A stretch of DNA of 11,058 nucleotides from an uncultured Azohydromonas sp. (GTDB lineage: Bacteria > Pseudomonadota > Gammaproteobacteria > Burkholderiales > Burkholderiaceae_C): the NCBI RefSeq assembly GCF_937926365.1, contig NZ_CALAOH010000234.1, positions 1 through 11,058 on the forward strand, read 5' to 3'. The translations under genes and the position numbers were made by a program. Position 1 is the stretch's first letter, and each line of letters starts with the position of its first letter. The notes under the pieces are model-generated. The model did not search any database and was not told where the DNA came from. It saw nothing but the letters and a program-made list of their open reading frames with translations. Positions 1-7,084 of the stretch are shown here, one piece after another.

Positions 1-1
1 C

Positions 2-76
2 ACCGCGCAGGAGTTGGAGCGTGATGTTTGTCATATCTTGGACAACTTCGGGACATTCTACAAAATGGCATTCTGA
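2..76 (+). CDS. Possible C-terminal end of a plus-strand gene (partial)
   Basis: An open plus-strand frame enters from the left edge and stops at a TGA at 74-76. Its last residues read ILDNFGTFYKMAF, a composition that looks like genuine protein rather than antisense noise. It would converge on the permease gene that ends at 329. Only 24 codons are visible, no family can be recognised, and such a short open frame also arises by chance. Whether a gene exists here depends on sequence to the left of the window. Confidence 0.3.
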   Translation, partial: TAQELERDVCHILDNFGTFYKMAF

Positions 77-108
77 GTTAAATAATTTATTGTGGATGAC
101 TTAATCCG

Positions 109-127
109 GACTCTCTTCGAGAGAGTC
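109..127. terminator. 8-bp perfect hairpin in the convergent intergenic region
   Basis: GACTCTCT (109-116) pairs perfectly with AGAGAGTC (120-127) around a 3-base TCG loop. It lies between the possible end of a plus-strand gene at 76 and the end of the permease gene at 329, a place where a bidirectional terminator would be expected. No clean T-run follows on either strand, so intrinsic termination is uncertain. A second, weaker inverted repeat (AACTTT 149-154 / AAAGTT 162-167) lies just beyond. The remainder of 77-328 shows no convincing gene. Confidence 0.35.
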
Positions 128-328
128 GCCCCAATTGGCTCCTATGGAAACTTTCTCCTTCAAAGTTGCAGTGCAGATGAAAACCAGCTGGCGCAAGACC
201 GTTCCACGCCCAGTTTCACTGGCGCACTGCCAAGAGCTGAAGCCGACCTTGGTTGCACAACGACAGGTGGATTGCGCACCGGTTGGCCAGATCCGCTGCA
301 CTTGGCGCTGCAAAAACTTCGGTCGAAT

Positions 329-1060
329 TTATGAATGCAGCGCCCGTACAATTACAGCGGATCCGCCGACAAACAGTAGAGACAGTACAAGCTTTCGGAT
401 TCGGTGAGGCGCAACTCTGCGCCTCAACGCTGAGCCGGCAAAAACACCTGCAATGCAGAAAGGGGAAAGCGACAAGATGCTCAAGAGCAACGTGCTGTCG
501 GACAGTAGGCCAGTCGCACCAAAAACGGCAGTGCGCAACAAGGCACTGATCAGTATCACGACAGCAATGGTGGCACGAAAGCTGGCCATGTCGGTAATCC
601 TGCGGACCAAGTAAATGGTGTAGATCGGTCCACCTGTGCCAAACGCTGAACCAAATATGCCACCGATCACACCTGATGGAATGCTCCATCCAGCGCTGGC
701 TTGATTTGTCTGTCCATCAGTTGAACGCAGACTCCAAACGGCATTGCAGATCACAAACACTCCCAGGCACAGTAGCAGGGGTTTTGTATCCATATAACTC
801 AGGGCTGCTGCTCCTAGAATAACGCCGACCACCATGCACGGTACCAGGCTCAGCAATTCCGGAAAAACCACATTGCGCCAGCTGCGGCTGCCGACCATCA
901 GCGTGGCCGCCAAGTCCAGCAACAGCATCAGCGGCACCGCATGCGCCAATGGCTTGAACTGGACAAGCGCGGGCATCGCGACCATTGCTGCACCAAAGCC
1001 TGTCATTCCAAAGACCGTGTACGCACCTGTTATGGTCAAGGCCGTCAATAAAAAACTCAT
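329..1060 (-). CDS. TauE/SafE family permease (putative sulfite/organosulfur anion exporter)
   Basis: This is an integral inner-membrane protein of 243 aa, a normal size for the TauE/SafE (DUF81) family. The family hallmark is seen twice, as expected for its internally duplicated fold: GMTGFG near residue 18 with a following VAMP, and GGIFGSAFGTGGP near the middle. Long hydrophobic stretches suggest about eight membrane segments. Known members export sulfite, sulfoacetate or related anions, but substrates are rarely predictable. I chose the ATG at 1060 because it places the first motif at the usual distance from the N-terminus. A GTG at 1102 would add 14 residues, and neither start has a good Shine-Dalgarno. 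It is separated from the Bug gene upstream by 352 bp, so it may have its own promoter. The export role is inference from the family. Confidence 0.85.
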   Translation of the reverse strand: MSFLLTALTITGAYTVFGMTGFGAAMVAMPALVQFKPLAHAVPLMLLLDLAATLMVGSRSWRNVVFPELLSLVPCMVVGVILGAAALSYMDTKPLLLCLGVFVICNAVWSLRSTDGQTNQASAGWSIPSGVIGGIFGSAFGTGGPIYTIYLVRRITDMASFRATIAVVILISALLRTAVFGATGLLSDSTLLLSILSLSPFCIAGVFAGSALRRRVAPHRIRKLVLSLLFVGGSAVIVRALHS

Positions 1061-1106
1061 GACGTGAAAATCCAAGGAGACCGCCTGCAGTCTTGCGTCC
1101 ACACGG

Positions 1107-1136
1107 AATATTTGCCTGCTGGCTGCTGAGAGTCAA
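1107..1136 (-). promoter_or_regulatory. Weak candidate sigma-70 promoter for the TauE/SafE gene
   Basis: On the minus strand TTGACT (1131-1136) and AATATT (1107-1112) are separated by 18 bp, matching the -35 box 5/6 and the -10 box 4/6. Transcription would start near 1100, leaving a short leader before the ATG at 1060 and making the alternative GTG start at 1102 unlikely. A CTGAC/GTCAG inverted repeat (1177-1181, 1188-1192) lies just upstream and could be an operator. The rest of the 1061-1412 gap contains no convincing gene. Confidence 0.25.
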
Positions 1137-1412
1137 ACATGAAATTCAATCCGGACTGGAAGGCCTATTGAGGCAACTGACGGTCAAGTCAGAGGCTCAT
1201 GGTTTTGTGGTTTGAATTTTGAGGATGGAGCATGAGGCTATGGACACTCGAACTGCCGATGGACAGTTGGCAGGGCATGGGAAGCGCTGACTGCCGAGAT
1301 TTGAAAAAGGCCCATTTGCCGAGAGCACCGCACTTGGCAGAGAACGCAAGGAAGCGCCAATTCGTCGCGGGCTCATGGGGCCTTTGTCAAGAGATGTGCA
1401 AGGCTCGATCGC

Positions 1413-2486
1413 TCAGTTGGCGTTGATCTTTCGTTTGGCAATCAACTCCTTCCAGCGGGCAGACTCGCTGGTAATGTCGGTTTTCATGGCATCCGGGCCG
1501 GTGACCGAAAGCGTCATCCCTTGTTCAGCGAGATAGCGCTTCATTCCGGGTTGCTCCGATGCCTGCTGCACATCGGCATAAATCTTGTCGATAAGGCTCT
1601 TTGGCGTTCCAGTCGGTGCTGTCAGTCCGAACCACCCGATGAATTCGAATCCCGACAGCCCGGACTCGGCCGCGGTCGGCACTTCTGGCAAGAGTGCTGA
1701 ACGCTCCTTCCCGGTCACCGCCAAGGCGCGCAGCCGTCCGCCTTTGAGCAAGGGAGAGATTGCATTGATGTTGCCCACTGCCATCTGCACCGCACCTCCC
1801 ATGAGGTCCGCGTACGCCGGCCCTTCACCCTTGTACGGCACATGCACGAGATCAAGACCGCTTGCGTCTGCAAAGGCCTCACCCGCCATATGTACCTGGC
1901 TGCCGTTGCCCGCCGAAGCAAAATGCAGTTGTCCTGGATTGGCTTTCCCGTGGCTGAGCAGTTCCCTCAAACTCCTGACCGGTACGCTGGTGTTTACGGT
2001 AACCACCATGGGGCCACCGGCTACCTTGGTGATCATCTCGAAACTTTTGATGGTGTACGGCAGTTTCTGATATATGAACTGATTGACTGTGAATTGGCTG
2101 CCGGAAGCAAGCAGCAACGTATAGCCATCCGCCGGAGACTTCGCGACCACGTCTGCTCCGAGCGCGCCCCCTGCTCCAGGGCGGTTGTCAACAAGAATTG
2201 GCTGCCTCCAGATTTTTCCCAGTTCAGCTCCCAGCGCGCGTGCGAGTAGATCAGTCGCTCCACCTGCTGCAAACGGCACAACGATCTTGACCGGCTTGTC
2301 CGGCCAGTCTGCCGCCCATGTGGGCGCCGGCGCCAGAGAGGCCGCAGCCATGAGCGCTATGGCGCCAATGGCGACACGCCGCCGCGGGTTCGGCGGCATG
2401 ACCAGGCTTCGATCCGATGCCGCGGCGTGAAAATCCTCACCCGGCTGAACTGCATGGGCTGAAATCGTGTGTGTCAGGCATTTCAT
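1413..2486 (-). CDS. Bug family (TctC-like) periplasmic solute-binding protein
   Basis: This is a binding protein of the tripartite tricarboxylate transporter type, which captures carboxylates or related small molecules in the periplasm. Family signatures are seen in order: WPDKPVKIVVPFAAGGATD (residues 61-79), VDNRPGAGGALGADVVA (99-115), SPADGYTLLLAS (117-128), NPGQLHFASAGNGS (183-196) and VPYKGEGPAYADLMGG (216-231). A signal peptide with an Arg-rich n-region (RRR 35-37) and a hydrophobic core ends near PTWA/AD (about residue 58). No TctA/TctB membrane partners are in the window, which is common for orphan Bug proteins in Burkholderiales. The ATG at 2486 is preceded by a strong AGGAG six bases away. 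A second ATG at 2399 would give a conventional signal peptide but has no good ribosome site. The ligand is unknown. Placement beside a carboxylate-type operon suggests a related substrate. Confidence 0.93.
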   Translation of the reverse strand: MKCLTHTISAHAVQPGEDFHAAASDRSLVMPPNPRRRVAIGAIALMAAASLAPAPTWAADWPDKPVKIVVPFAAGGATDLLARALGAELGKIWRQPILVDNRPGAGGALGADVVAKSPADGYTLLLASGSQFTVNQFIYQKLPYTIKSFEMITKVAGGPMVVTVNTSVPVRSLRELLSHGKANPGQLHFASAGNGSQVHMAGEAFADASGLDLVHVPYKGEGPAYADLMGGAVQMAVGNINAISPLLKGGRLRALAVTGKERSALLPEVPTAAESGLSGFEFIGWFGLTAPTGTPKSLIDKIYADVQQASEQPGMKRYLAEQGMTLSVTGPDAMKTDITSESARWKELIAKRKINAN

Positions 2487-2492
2487 CGGTGT

Positions 2493-2497
2493 CTCCT
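2493..2497 (-). promoter_or_regulatory. Shine-Dalgarno deciding the upstream start of the Bug gene
   Basis: AGGAG on the minus strand lies six bases before the ATG at 2486. It favours this start over the internal ATG at 2399, which would remove a 29-residue leader ahead of the signal peptide but lacks a ribosome-binding site. Confidence 0.6.
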
Positions 2498-2574
2498 GTT
2501 CCTGGCTCTGTGCCGTCTCTGGTCCTTGGAAGGCGGTATGGCGACTGTATTTGTTATTGCTTTGGAGGAAGCAA

Positions 2575-2597
2575 CTTATTCTTGTTGATTCAATAAG
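2575..2597. promoter_or_regulatory. LysR-type regulator box (T-N11-A, perfect inverted repeat)
   Basis: CTTATT (2575-2580) and AATAAG (2592-2597) are perfect reverse complements separated by exactly 11 bases, which fits the T-N11-A consensus of LysR-family operators with 6-bp arms. The centre is 100 bp upstream of the Bug ATG, a normal position for a recognition site near -65 of the promoter. No strong -35/-10 pair is visible downstream, consistent with activator dependence. It lies in the 203-bp gap after two LysR genes, either of which could bind it. Confidence 0.6.
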
Positions 2598-2689
2598 ATC
2601 TACTTGTTTTCAGGAAGATGGGCAAAATATCTCCTGCGTCGATCTGCATCGGCGCATGATTGGCTTGACTGGATTAATCTTGTCGGCGT

Positions 2690-3592
2690 CTACCCTTGAC
2701 AGGGCAGCGCGAAGAAGCGCTCCGCGGCTTCGTTCATTTTTCGCTCACGATGGGTGACGATATGGAACGAGCGTTGAATGGCGGGCAGTTCTGTGGCCAG
2801 TTCAACGAGGCTGCCGGCCTGGAGTTGCTCGTCTATCAACAATCGGGACAAGCAACTGACGCCCAATCCCAGGATGACGGACCGCTTGATCGCCTCCGAG
2901 CTTCCCAGGACACGCAGGTTGTCGACGCGGCCCAGATGACTCGACAGGGCATCTTGAACAGCGTCGCGGGTACCCGAACCTTCCTCGCGCACAAGCCATG
3001 TGGCCTTCCGGAGTGTCGGCAAGTCGAGCTCTTGACCCGTTGTGCGTTGAAAAATTGCCAAAGGATGCTGCCGAGATGCAACGACGACCAGTTCGTCATT
3101 CTTCCAGTTCCGAAGGGAGACACCAGGCGTATTGCAGGGCCCTTCGATGACACCCGCATCAACCTTGAACTCGCATACCGCGCGCAGAACATCCGAGGTA
3201 TTGCCAATATGCACGTCGACCTGCCTTGACGGCTCAATGTCTGCGTACTGCGTCAGCAGTTTTGGAATAAGGTAGTTGCCAATTGTCGTGCTTGCCGCGA
3301 TCTTGAGGTGGCTGGTGGGATGGGTGCCATGAAAATCCGTCTCAATGCCTCGTGCAAGATTCAATATATCTGCGGCGCGTGACCTCAAGGCTTTGCCGAC
3401 TGCATTGAGAACAAGCTTTTTTCCGATGCGGTCAAAGAGTTGATGCCCCAGTGCCGATTCCAGGTCATTAAGGGCGGCACTGACAGCCGACTGCGACAAC
3501 GAGACGTCTTCGGCAGCACTGGCGGTTGAGCCGCAACGGGCCACCGACGAAAATATTTCCATCTGTCTCAGCGTGAATCGCAGGGCGGCCAT
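2690..3592 (-). CDS. LysR family transcriptional regulator, YeiE/CysL-like
   Basis: This is a 300-aa DNA-binding regulator. The N-terminal winged helix-turn-helix occupies about residues 5-63, with the recognition segment around LSQSAVSAALNDLE (32-45). The effector domain (about 95-295) carries motifs I recognise from YeiE of enterobacteria: STTIGNYLIP (101-110), IEGPCN (149-154), REEGSGTRD (202-210), SSEAIKRSV (231-239) and LGVSCLSR (243-250). YeiE is reported to respond to sulfite, so a sulfite or related anion ligand is possible but unproven here. The gene starts 6 bp after the stop of the other LysR gene and is likely co-transcribed with it. Its Shine-Dalgarno is weak, suggesting low expression or translational coupling. 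The perfect LysR box about 100 bp past its stop codon is a plausible target. Confidence 0.93.
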   Translation of the reverse strand: MAALRFTLRQMEIFSSVARCGSTASAAEDVSLSQSAVSAALNDLESALGHQLFDRIGKKLVLNAVGKALRSRAADILNLARGIETDFHGTHPTSHLKIAASTTIGNYLIPKLLTQYADIEPSRQVDVHIGNTSDVLRAVCEFKVDAGVIEGPCNTPGVSLRNWKNDELVVVASRQHPLAIFQRTTGQELDLPTLRKATWLVREEGSGTRDAVQDALSSHLGRVDNLRVLGSSEAIKRSVILGLGVSCLSRLLIDEQLQAGSLVELATELPAIQRSFHIVTHRERKMNEAAERFFALPCQG

Positions 3593-3598
3593 GAATCG

Positions 3599-4519
3599 TC
3601 AACCACTCACTGCCATTCGCGCTCTGGAAGGCTTGGCAACGGTGCGCTTGCCTTGAGAAGAAACTGTCCGCAATGCTTCCAATAGCATCTGTGAAAGATG
3701 TGCACGGGGGCTGTTGCGCGGGACGAGGACGCCGAGACGGCGCGTCAGCGGCGGATCGCCAAATGGGCTGGTGCGAACGTTCTTGGGAAATTCGTTTTCC
3801 ACTTGGCGCGAAGGGACGACGGAAGACCCCAGCCCATTGGCCACCATCGCTATCACGCCTTCGAGCGTGTCGATTTCCATCATGGAACGCACAGCGATGT
3901 TGCGCCGAATGATCTCCTGTTGAATCTGGAACCCGACACGCGCGGAACGGTTGAAGCGCACATAGGGCGTGTTTTCAAGCACCTCCTTGTCGGTGCCTGG
4001 CTTGGTGGTGCAATGCGTGATCACCACCAGCGACTCCTCGACGAAAGGGTGGAACTCGAGGTCTTCCCGTGGGCCTTCAGGCTGCGTGATGATGGCAGCG
4101 TCCAACTGCCGATGGAAAACGGCTTTTTCCAGGTCATGGCTGAGTCCGGTCGTCAGATGGATGTCAAGGCGCTGTCCGGCTTCCTGCATATGCTTGAGTG
4201 CCAATGGCAGTGCGCCGGAAACGCACGTGTGGACGGCCCCGAGCTTGAGCAACCCGCCCGAGGCGTCCTTCTTGAAGGCCTCGCTCATGCTTTCCCAGTG
4301 GGCGATCAATTCCCTTGCCCGATGCGTGAAGTCCAGCCCCGCTTCCGTGAGCACGGGCGGCCGTCGGCTGCGATCGAAGAGCGTGGTGTTCAGCTCTTCC
4401 TCCAACGTCCTTATCTGCGTGCTCACGGCAGACAGCGACAGATTGAGCGCGACGCCGGCTTCGGCAAAGCTGCCCCGATCAGCGACAGCGATCAACGTGT
4501 AGAGAGTCTTGATGTCCAT
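3599..4519 (-). CDS. LysR family transcriptional regulator
   Basis: This 306-aa protein has the usual LysR length and architecture. The N-terminal helix-turn-helix (about residues 1-60) includes GSFAEAGVALNLSLSAVSTQI and then LEEELNTTLFDR. It is followed by a linker helix and a periplasmic-binding-protein-like effector domain (about 90-290) with the typical GLGSSVVPS segment late in the domain. The C-terminal 20 residues are basic and not part of the family core. Unlike the classic divergent arrangement, it lies on the same strand 52 bp after the amidohydrolase gene, so it may be the tail of the same transcript. An imperfect inverted repeat (GGTCTGT...ACAGGCC on the minus strand) sits in that gap and could be an autoregulatory site. 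The effector is unknown, and the operon context suggests an organic acid. Confidence 0.92.
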   Translation of the reverse strand: MDIKTLYTLIAVADRGSFAEAGVALNLSLSAVSTQIRTLEEELNTTLFDRSRRPPVLTEAGLDFTHRARELIAHWESMSEAFKKDASGGLLKLGAVHTCVSGALPLALKHMQEAGQRLDIHLTTGLSHDLEKAVFHRQLDAAIITQPEGPREDLEFHPFVEESLVVITHCTTKPGTDKEVLENTPYVRFNRSARVGFQIQQEIIRRNIAVRSMMEIDTLEGVIAMVANGLGSSVVPSRQVENEFPKNVRTSPFGDPPLTRRLGVLVPRNSPRAHLSQMLLEALRTVSSQGKRTVAKPSRARMAVSG

Positions 4520-4571
4520 GGGTTGGCCTGTTTGCGTAGGGCTTGACAGACCGGTAGCGTAAGGGTTGCTG

Positions 4572-5405
4572 TTACAGATTGAGCAGACGCTTTGCGTTAT
4601 CCCCCATCACCTTTTCCAGGTTGGCGGGCCGGATCGGCAGTTGCTCGAACCACGCCTTGTAGTCCTTGACGGGACAGAACGGGAACGAGCTGGCGTAGAG
4701 CATCCGGTCGGCAAGGAAGGTGTCGGCGGCCTTCACGTACTCCTCCCATCCCGGCATCCGGGAGAAGTACATGTCCGGAGACAGGTACAGGTTGGGGCGG
4801 CGGAACGCGATATGGAGGATCTGCGTGACCCAGGGCCAGCCACCATGCGCGACGACGACATTGAGCTTCGGAAAATCGGCCAGCACGCGGTCGGTGCGGA
4901 TGGGATCCGAGTAGCTCAGATCCGGGCCGGCAGTCCCTCCCACCATCAGGATGACGGGAATCCCGCGGTCCTCGCAGTGCCCATAGATGGGATAGAGACG
5001 CCGGTCGTCCGCGTACATCGGCACGGGGTATGAACCCGGTTCGATGTTGATGAGCTTGAACCCATTGTCGATGGCCGCGTCGATGGTCTTGAACGCTCCG
5101 GTCCTGGAGGTCGGGTCGATCGACGCAGCGCCGATGAAACGCTGCGGATAGTCCGCAACGATCTGCCGGACATCCTCGTTCGAGACACTGCCCAGCACGC
5201 CGGCCAGACGGCCGACGACCACGCCCTTGTCGATGCCGGCCGCATCCATTTCCTGCATGAGCAGGTTCATGGACTGCTGCTGCGCCGCCGCCGAGGGCTC
5301 GAACCCCACGGTGCGCGTGAAACCGTCACGACGCTCTCCGGCGGCGTACATCAGCGTGTCGAGGAAGCCGCCCAGTGGGGGCCGAATCCGAAAGTCGATG
5401 ATCAT
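4572..5405 (-). CDS. Amidohydrolase-2 family protein with degenerate metal site
   Basis: This 277-aa protein has the layout of the amidohydrolase-2 TIM-barrel family, which includes decarboxylases and lactone hydrolases. Seen: the N-terminal strand IIDFRIRPP (2-10), DAAGIDKGVVVG (54-65), YPQRFIGAASIDP (86-98), GFKLINIEPGSYP (115-127), PKLNVVVAHGGWPW (179-192), DRMLYASSFPF (233-243) and a C-terminal MGDNAKRLL (267-275). Family metal ligands are mostly absent. The HxH of strand 1 is R6-I-R8, the strand-5 His position is M154 (IPVILMVGG), and the strand-8 Asp of the usual SDYPF motif is S240. Only H187 remains. It therefore probably works without the usual metal, or with a different one. It starts 51 bp after the hydro-lyase beta gene with an AGGA ribosome site, so it belongs to that operon. 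The reaction cannot be stated. A decarboxylase, lyase or hydrolase acting on the hydro-lyase product is my inference. Confidence 0.88.
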   Translation of the reverse strand: MIIDFRIRPPLGGFLDTLMYAAGERRDGFTRTVGFEPSAAAQQQSMNLLMQEMDAAGIDKGVVVGRLAGVLGSVSNEDVRQIVADYPQRFIGAASIDPTSRTGAFKTIDAAIDNGFKLINIEPGSYPVPMYADDRRLYPIYGHCEDRGIPVILMVGGTAGPDLSYSDPIRTDRVLADFPKLNVVVAHGGWPWVTQILHIAFRRPNLYLSPDMYFSRMPGWEEYVKAADTFLADRMLYASSFPFCPVKDYKAWFEQLPIRPANLEKVMGDNAKRLLNL

Positions 5406-5456
5406 CGGTGGTTCCTATTCAAGAGTGGCGCGTGTTGGCCCGGTGCGGTGGACGCC

Positions 5457-6143
5457 TTACATGACTTCGTTCTTGCGGTCGTCCGTTTCGCCATAGCGGT
5501 GCAGGGCAGGGGGCTTCAGGCCGGCGTAGAGCTTCTCGATGCCGGCGTTGATTTCCTCGCCATGCTGTGCAAACAGCGAGTTGCCTTGCAGGTCGCTCTC
5601 GACGATGAACGGACCGAAGTTGTCCACCTCGAACATCCACATCGCCTGTGCGATGCCGAGTTCGTCGAGCCAGTAGACGTCCTGCACGCGCTTGATGCCG
5701 CGTCCAAGCAGCGCACCCGTGCCGTAGCCCACGGTCGTGAGGTAAACGGCTCCGCCGGGGGCCAGGACCCGCTTGTAGTCCTCGGCGGGCATGCCGCCCT
5801 TGCCGATGAAGATGCGGCAGCCCGCGCGCTCGATCCACTTGGGAATCCACTTGGAGAAGCGGAAGCTCGCGGTGGCCGTCACGGCTCCCACGTTGTAGCC
5901 GCCCTCGTTGTCCGCTGCAGCCGCAGGGGAGCAGTGGAAGTTCACGTTGCTGACCGCGGCAAGGTCCAGCGGCAGCGGCACGCCCTCGTCGAGCACCTTC
6001 TTGTAGACGCCTTCGCGGGCGGTGTAGACCACGCCGGAGAGATAGACGGCTGAGCCGAGCTCGAGCTTGGCGATGTCCTCGGTCGAGGCTGGAACATTCA
6101 GGTGGAATACCTTCAGTTCGTCGTCAGTTCGCTGTTGTTCCAT
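5457..6143 (-). CDS. Class I fumarase/tartrate dehydratase-type hydro-lyase, beta subunit
   Basis: This 228-aa protein corresponds to the C-terminal (swivel) domain of class I fumarases and to the TtdB beta subunit. Seen: FHLNVPASTEDIAKLELG (13-30), VYLSGVVYTARE (33-44), IGKGGM (113-118), an ELG...MW segment (161-169), and FEVDNFGPFIVESDLQGN (171-188). The family's GPTT-x-RMD motif is replaced by a divergent TATASFRFS stretch (89-97), and the usual His of TARDxAH is Y47, so substrate or chemistry may differ from fumarate hydration. I chose the ATG at 6143 because it has a GGGAG site eight bases upstream. The frame stays open further upstream, but there it reads antiphase to the alpha gene. 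It overlaps the end of alpha by 31 bp, implying translational coupling. It should pair with the alpha subunit in the cytoplasm. Confidence 0.9.
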   Translation of the reverse strand: MEQQRTDDELKVFHLNVPASTEDIAKLELGSAVYLSGVVYTAREGVYKKVLDEGVPLPLDLAAVSNVNFHCSPAAAADNEGGYNVGAVTATASFRFSKWIPKWIERAGCRIFIGKGGMPAEDYKRVLAPGGAVYLTTVGYGTGALLGRGIKRVQDVYWLDELGIAQAMWMFEVDNFGPFIVESDLQGNSLFAQHGEEINAGIEKLYAGLKPPALHRYGETDDRKNEVM

Positions 6144-7072
6144 TCGATCGTCTCCCGGCGCATGTAGGGGGTAAACCATTGGGGGTCCGTGCGGTACTCG
6201 ATCCGGCCATCGGCGTGAATGCGAGCCGTGGCACGGCGTGAGGACAGGCAGAACGTGTGGAGGCTGATGGGCATTCCACCCGTGTGCGTGTGGCCCACTT
6301 CGATGTGGCAGTCCACGACCATCGATGAGCCCACGAATCCCATCGCACCCATGCCGATGGAATTGCCCAGCTTCATCAGCTCGAGCTCCAACTTGGCGAT
6401 GCCAGCGTCCGGGTTGCGGTCCCCCACGGTGCGCAAGCACGCAGCCTGCTTGCCCAGTTGCATGCAGGTGTCCTTGGAGCCACCCAGACCGATGCCGACG
6501 ATGGCGGGCTGGCAGGCCAGGCCGCGCTTGCCGAACGCAATGAGGGTATCCAGCACGAAGCGCTTGATGCCGTCGATACCATCCCCGGGGAACAGCATGC
6601 GGTAGTCGGTACCAAACAGCCCGCCCTTGTGCACCGTGGTGATGTCGATCCAGTCGGCATCGGGCTCGAAGGACCATTCGATCTCGGGCGAGTTGACGCC
6701 CACGTTGTTGTTGTTGTCGGTGCGCCATAGCGGGTGGACCCGGTTCGGGCGCAACGGGATGGCCTGCGTGGCATCGGCGGTCGCCTGGCGCAAGGCGCGC
6801 TCCACCGCGACGAAGCCGTGCTGGACCGACGCCTCGTTGCCAACCTTGACGTAGTAGCGCGGCAGCCCGGTGTCGGCGCACATCGGGCGGCGGTCCTTGT
6901 CGGCCGCCTCCCAGTTGTCCTGCATGGCACGGATCACGAAGCGCGGCAGCTTGCCCGTTTCGGTCCTTTGCAGGTCATCGATACCTTTCTTGTAGTCCGG
7001 CGGAATCTCGATGGCGGCGCGCTTCATGATCTCGAGCGCGGCCTCCTCGACTCGACTGATAGGGATCTTCAT
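6113..7072 (-). CDS. Class I fumarase/tartrate dehydratase-type hydro-lyase, alpha subunit
   Basis: This 319-aa protein matches the iron-sulfur (N-terminal) domain of class I fumarases and TtdA. Three cysteines in the right contexts would bind the [4Fe-4S] cluster: C65 in PMCADTGLP, C187 in ACQPAIVGIGLGGS, and C275 in HTFCLSSRRA. LRPNRVHPLWR (107-117) resembles the family's LRPN-x-V-x-PL-x-R. The conserved PKGGGSEN loop is replaced by HKGGLFGTD (148-156), and the region before the third cysteine differs from the usual HPA-x-LPVAV. A substrate other than fumarate or tartrate is therefore plausible. The gene begins 12 bp after the flavoprotein stop with a good AAAGG site. The family adds or removes water at an unsaturated dicarboxylate. 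Here it would act on the product of the adjacent dehydrogenase, which is inference. Confidence 0.92.
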   Translation of the reverse strand: MKIPISRVEEAALEIMKRAAIEIPPDYKKGIDDLQRTETGKLPRFVIRAMQDNWEAADKDRRPMCADTGLPRYYVKVGNEASVQHGFVAVERALRQATADATQAIPLRPNRVHPLWRTDNNNNVGVNSPEIEWSFEPDADWIDITTVHKGGLFGTDYRMLFPGDGIDGIKRFVLDTLIAFGKRGLACQPAIVGIGLGGSKDTCMQLGKQAACLRTVGDRNPDAGIAKLELELMKLGNSIGMGAMGFVGSSMVVDCHIEVGHTHTGGMPISLHTFCLSSRRATARIHADGRIEYRTDPQWFTPYMRRETIEWNNSELTTN

Positions 7073-7084
7073 CTGACCTTTCCT

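Noticed and set aside
1290..1325. GGC/GCC mini-hairpin followed by five T on the minus strand, as a Bug terminator
   Set aside because: The stem is only three base pairs, too weak to call an intrinsic terminator.
1232..1426. 64-codon plus-strand ORF in the gap between the permease and Bug genes
   Set aside because: No recognisable family, no good ribosome site, and it runs into the Bug gene antisense.
3698..4546. 282-codon plus-strand open frame opposite a LysR gene
   Set aside because: Antisense to a clear LysR coding sequence; composition and lack of motifs mark it as a shadow.
6144..6881. In-frame upstream extension of the hydro-lyase beta subunit to about 474 codons, which could be read as a fusion
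   Set aside because: The extension lies in a shifted frame over the conserved alpha gene, has low-complexity Arg/Gly/His content, and beta has its own ribosome site at 6143.
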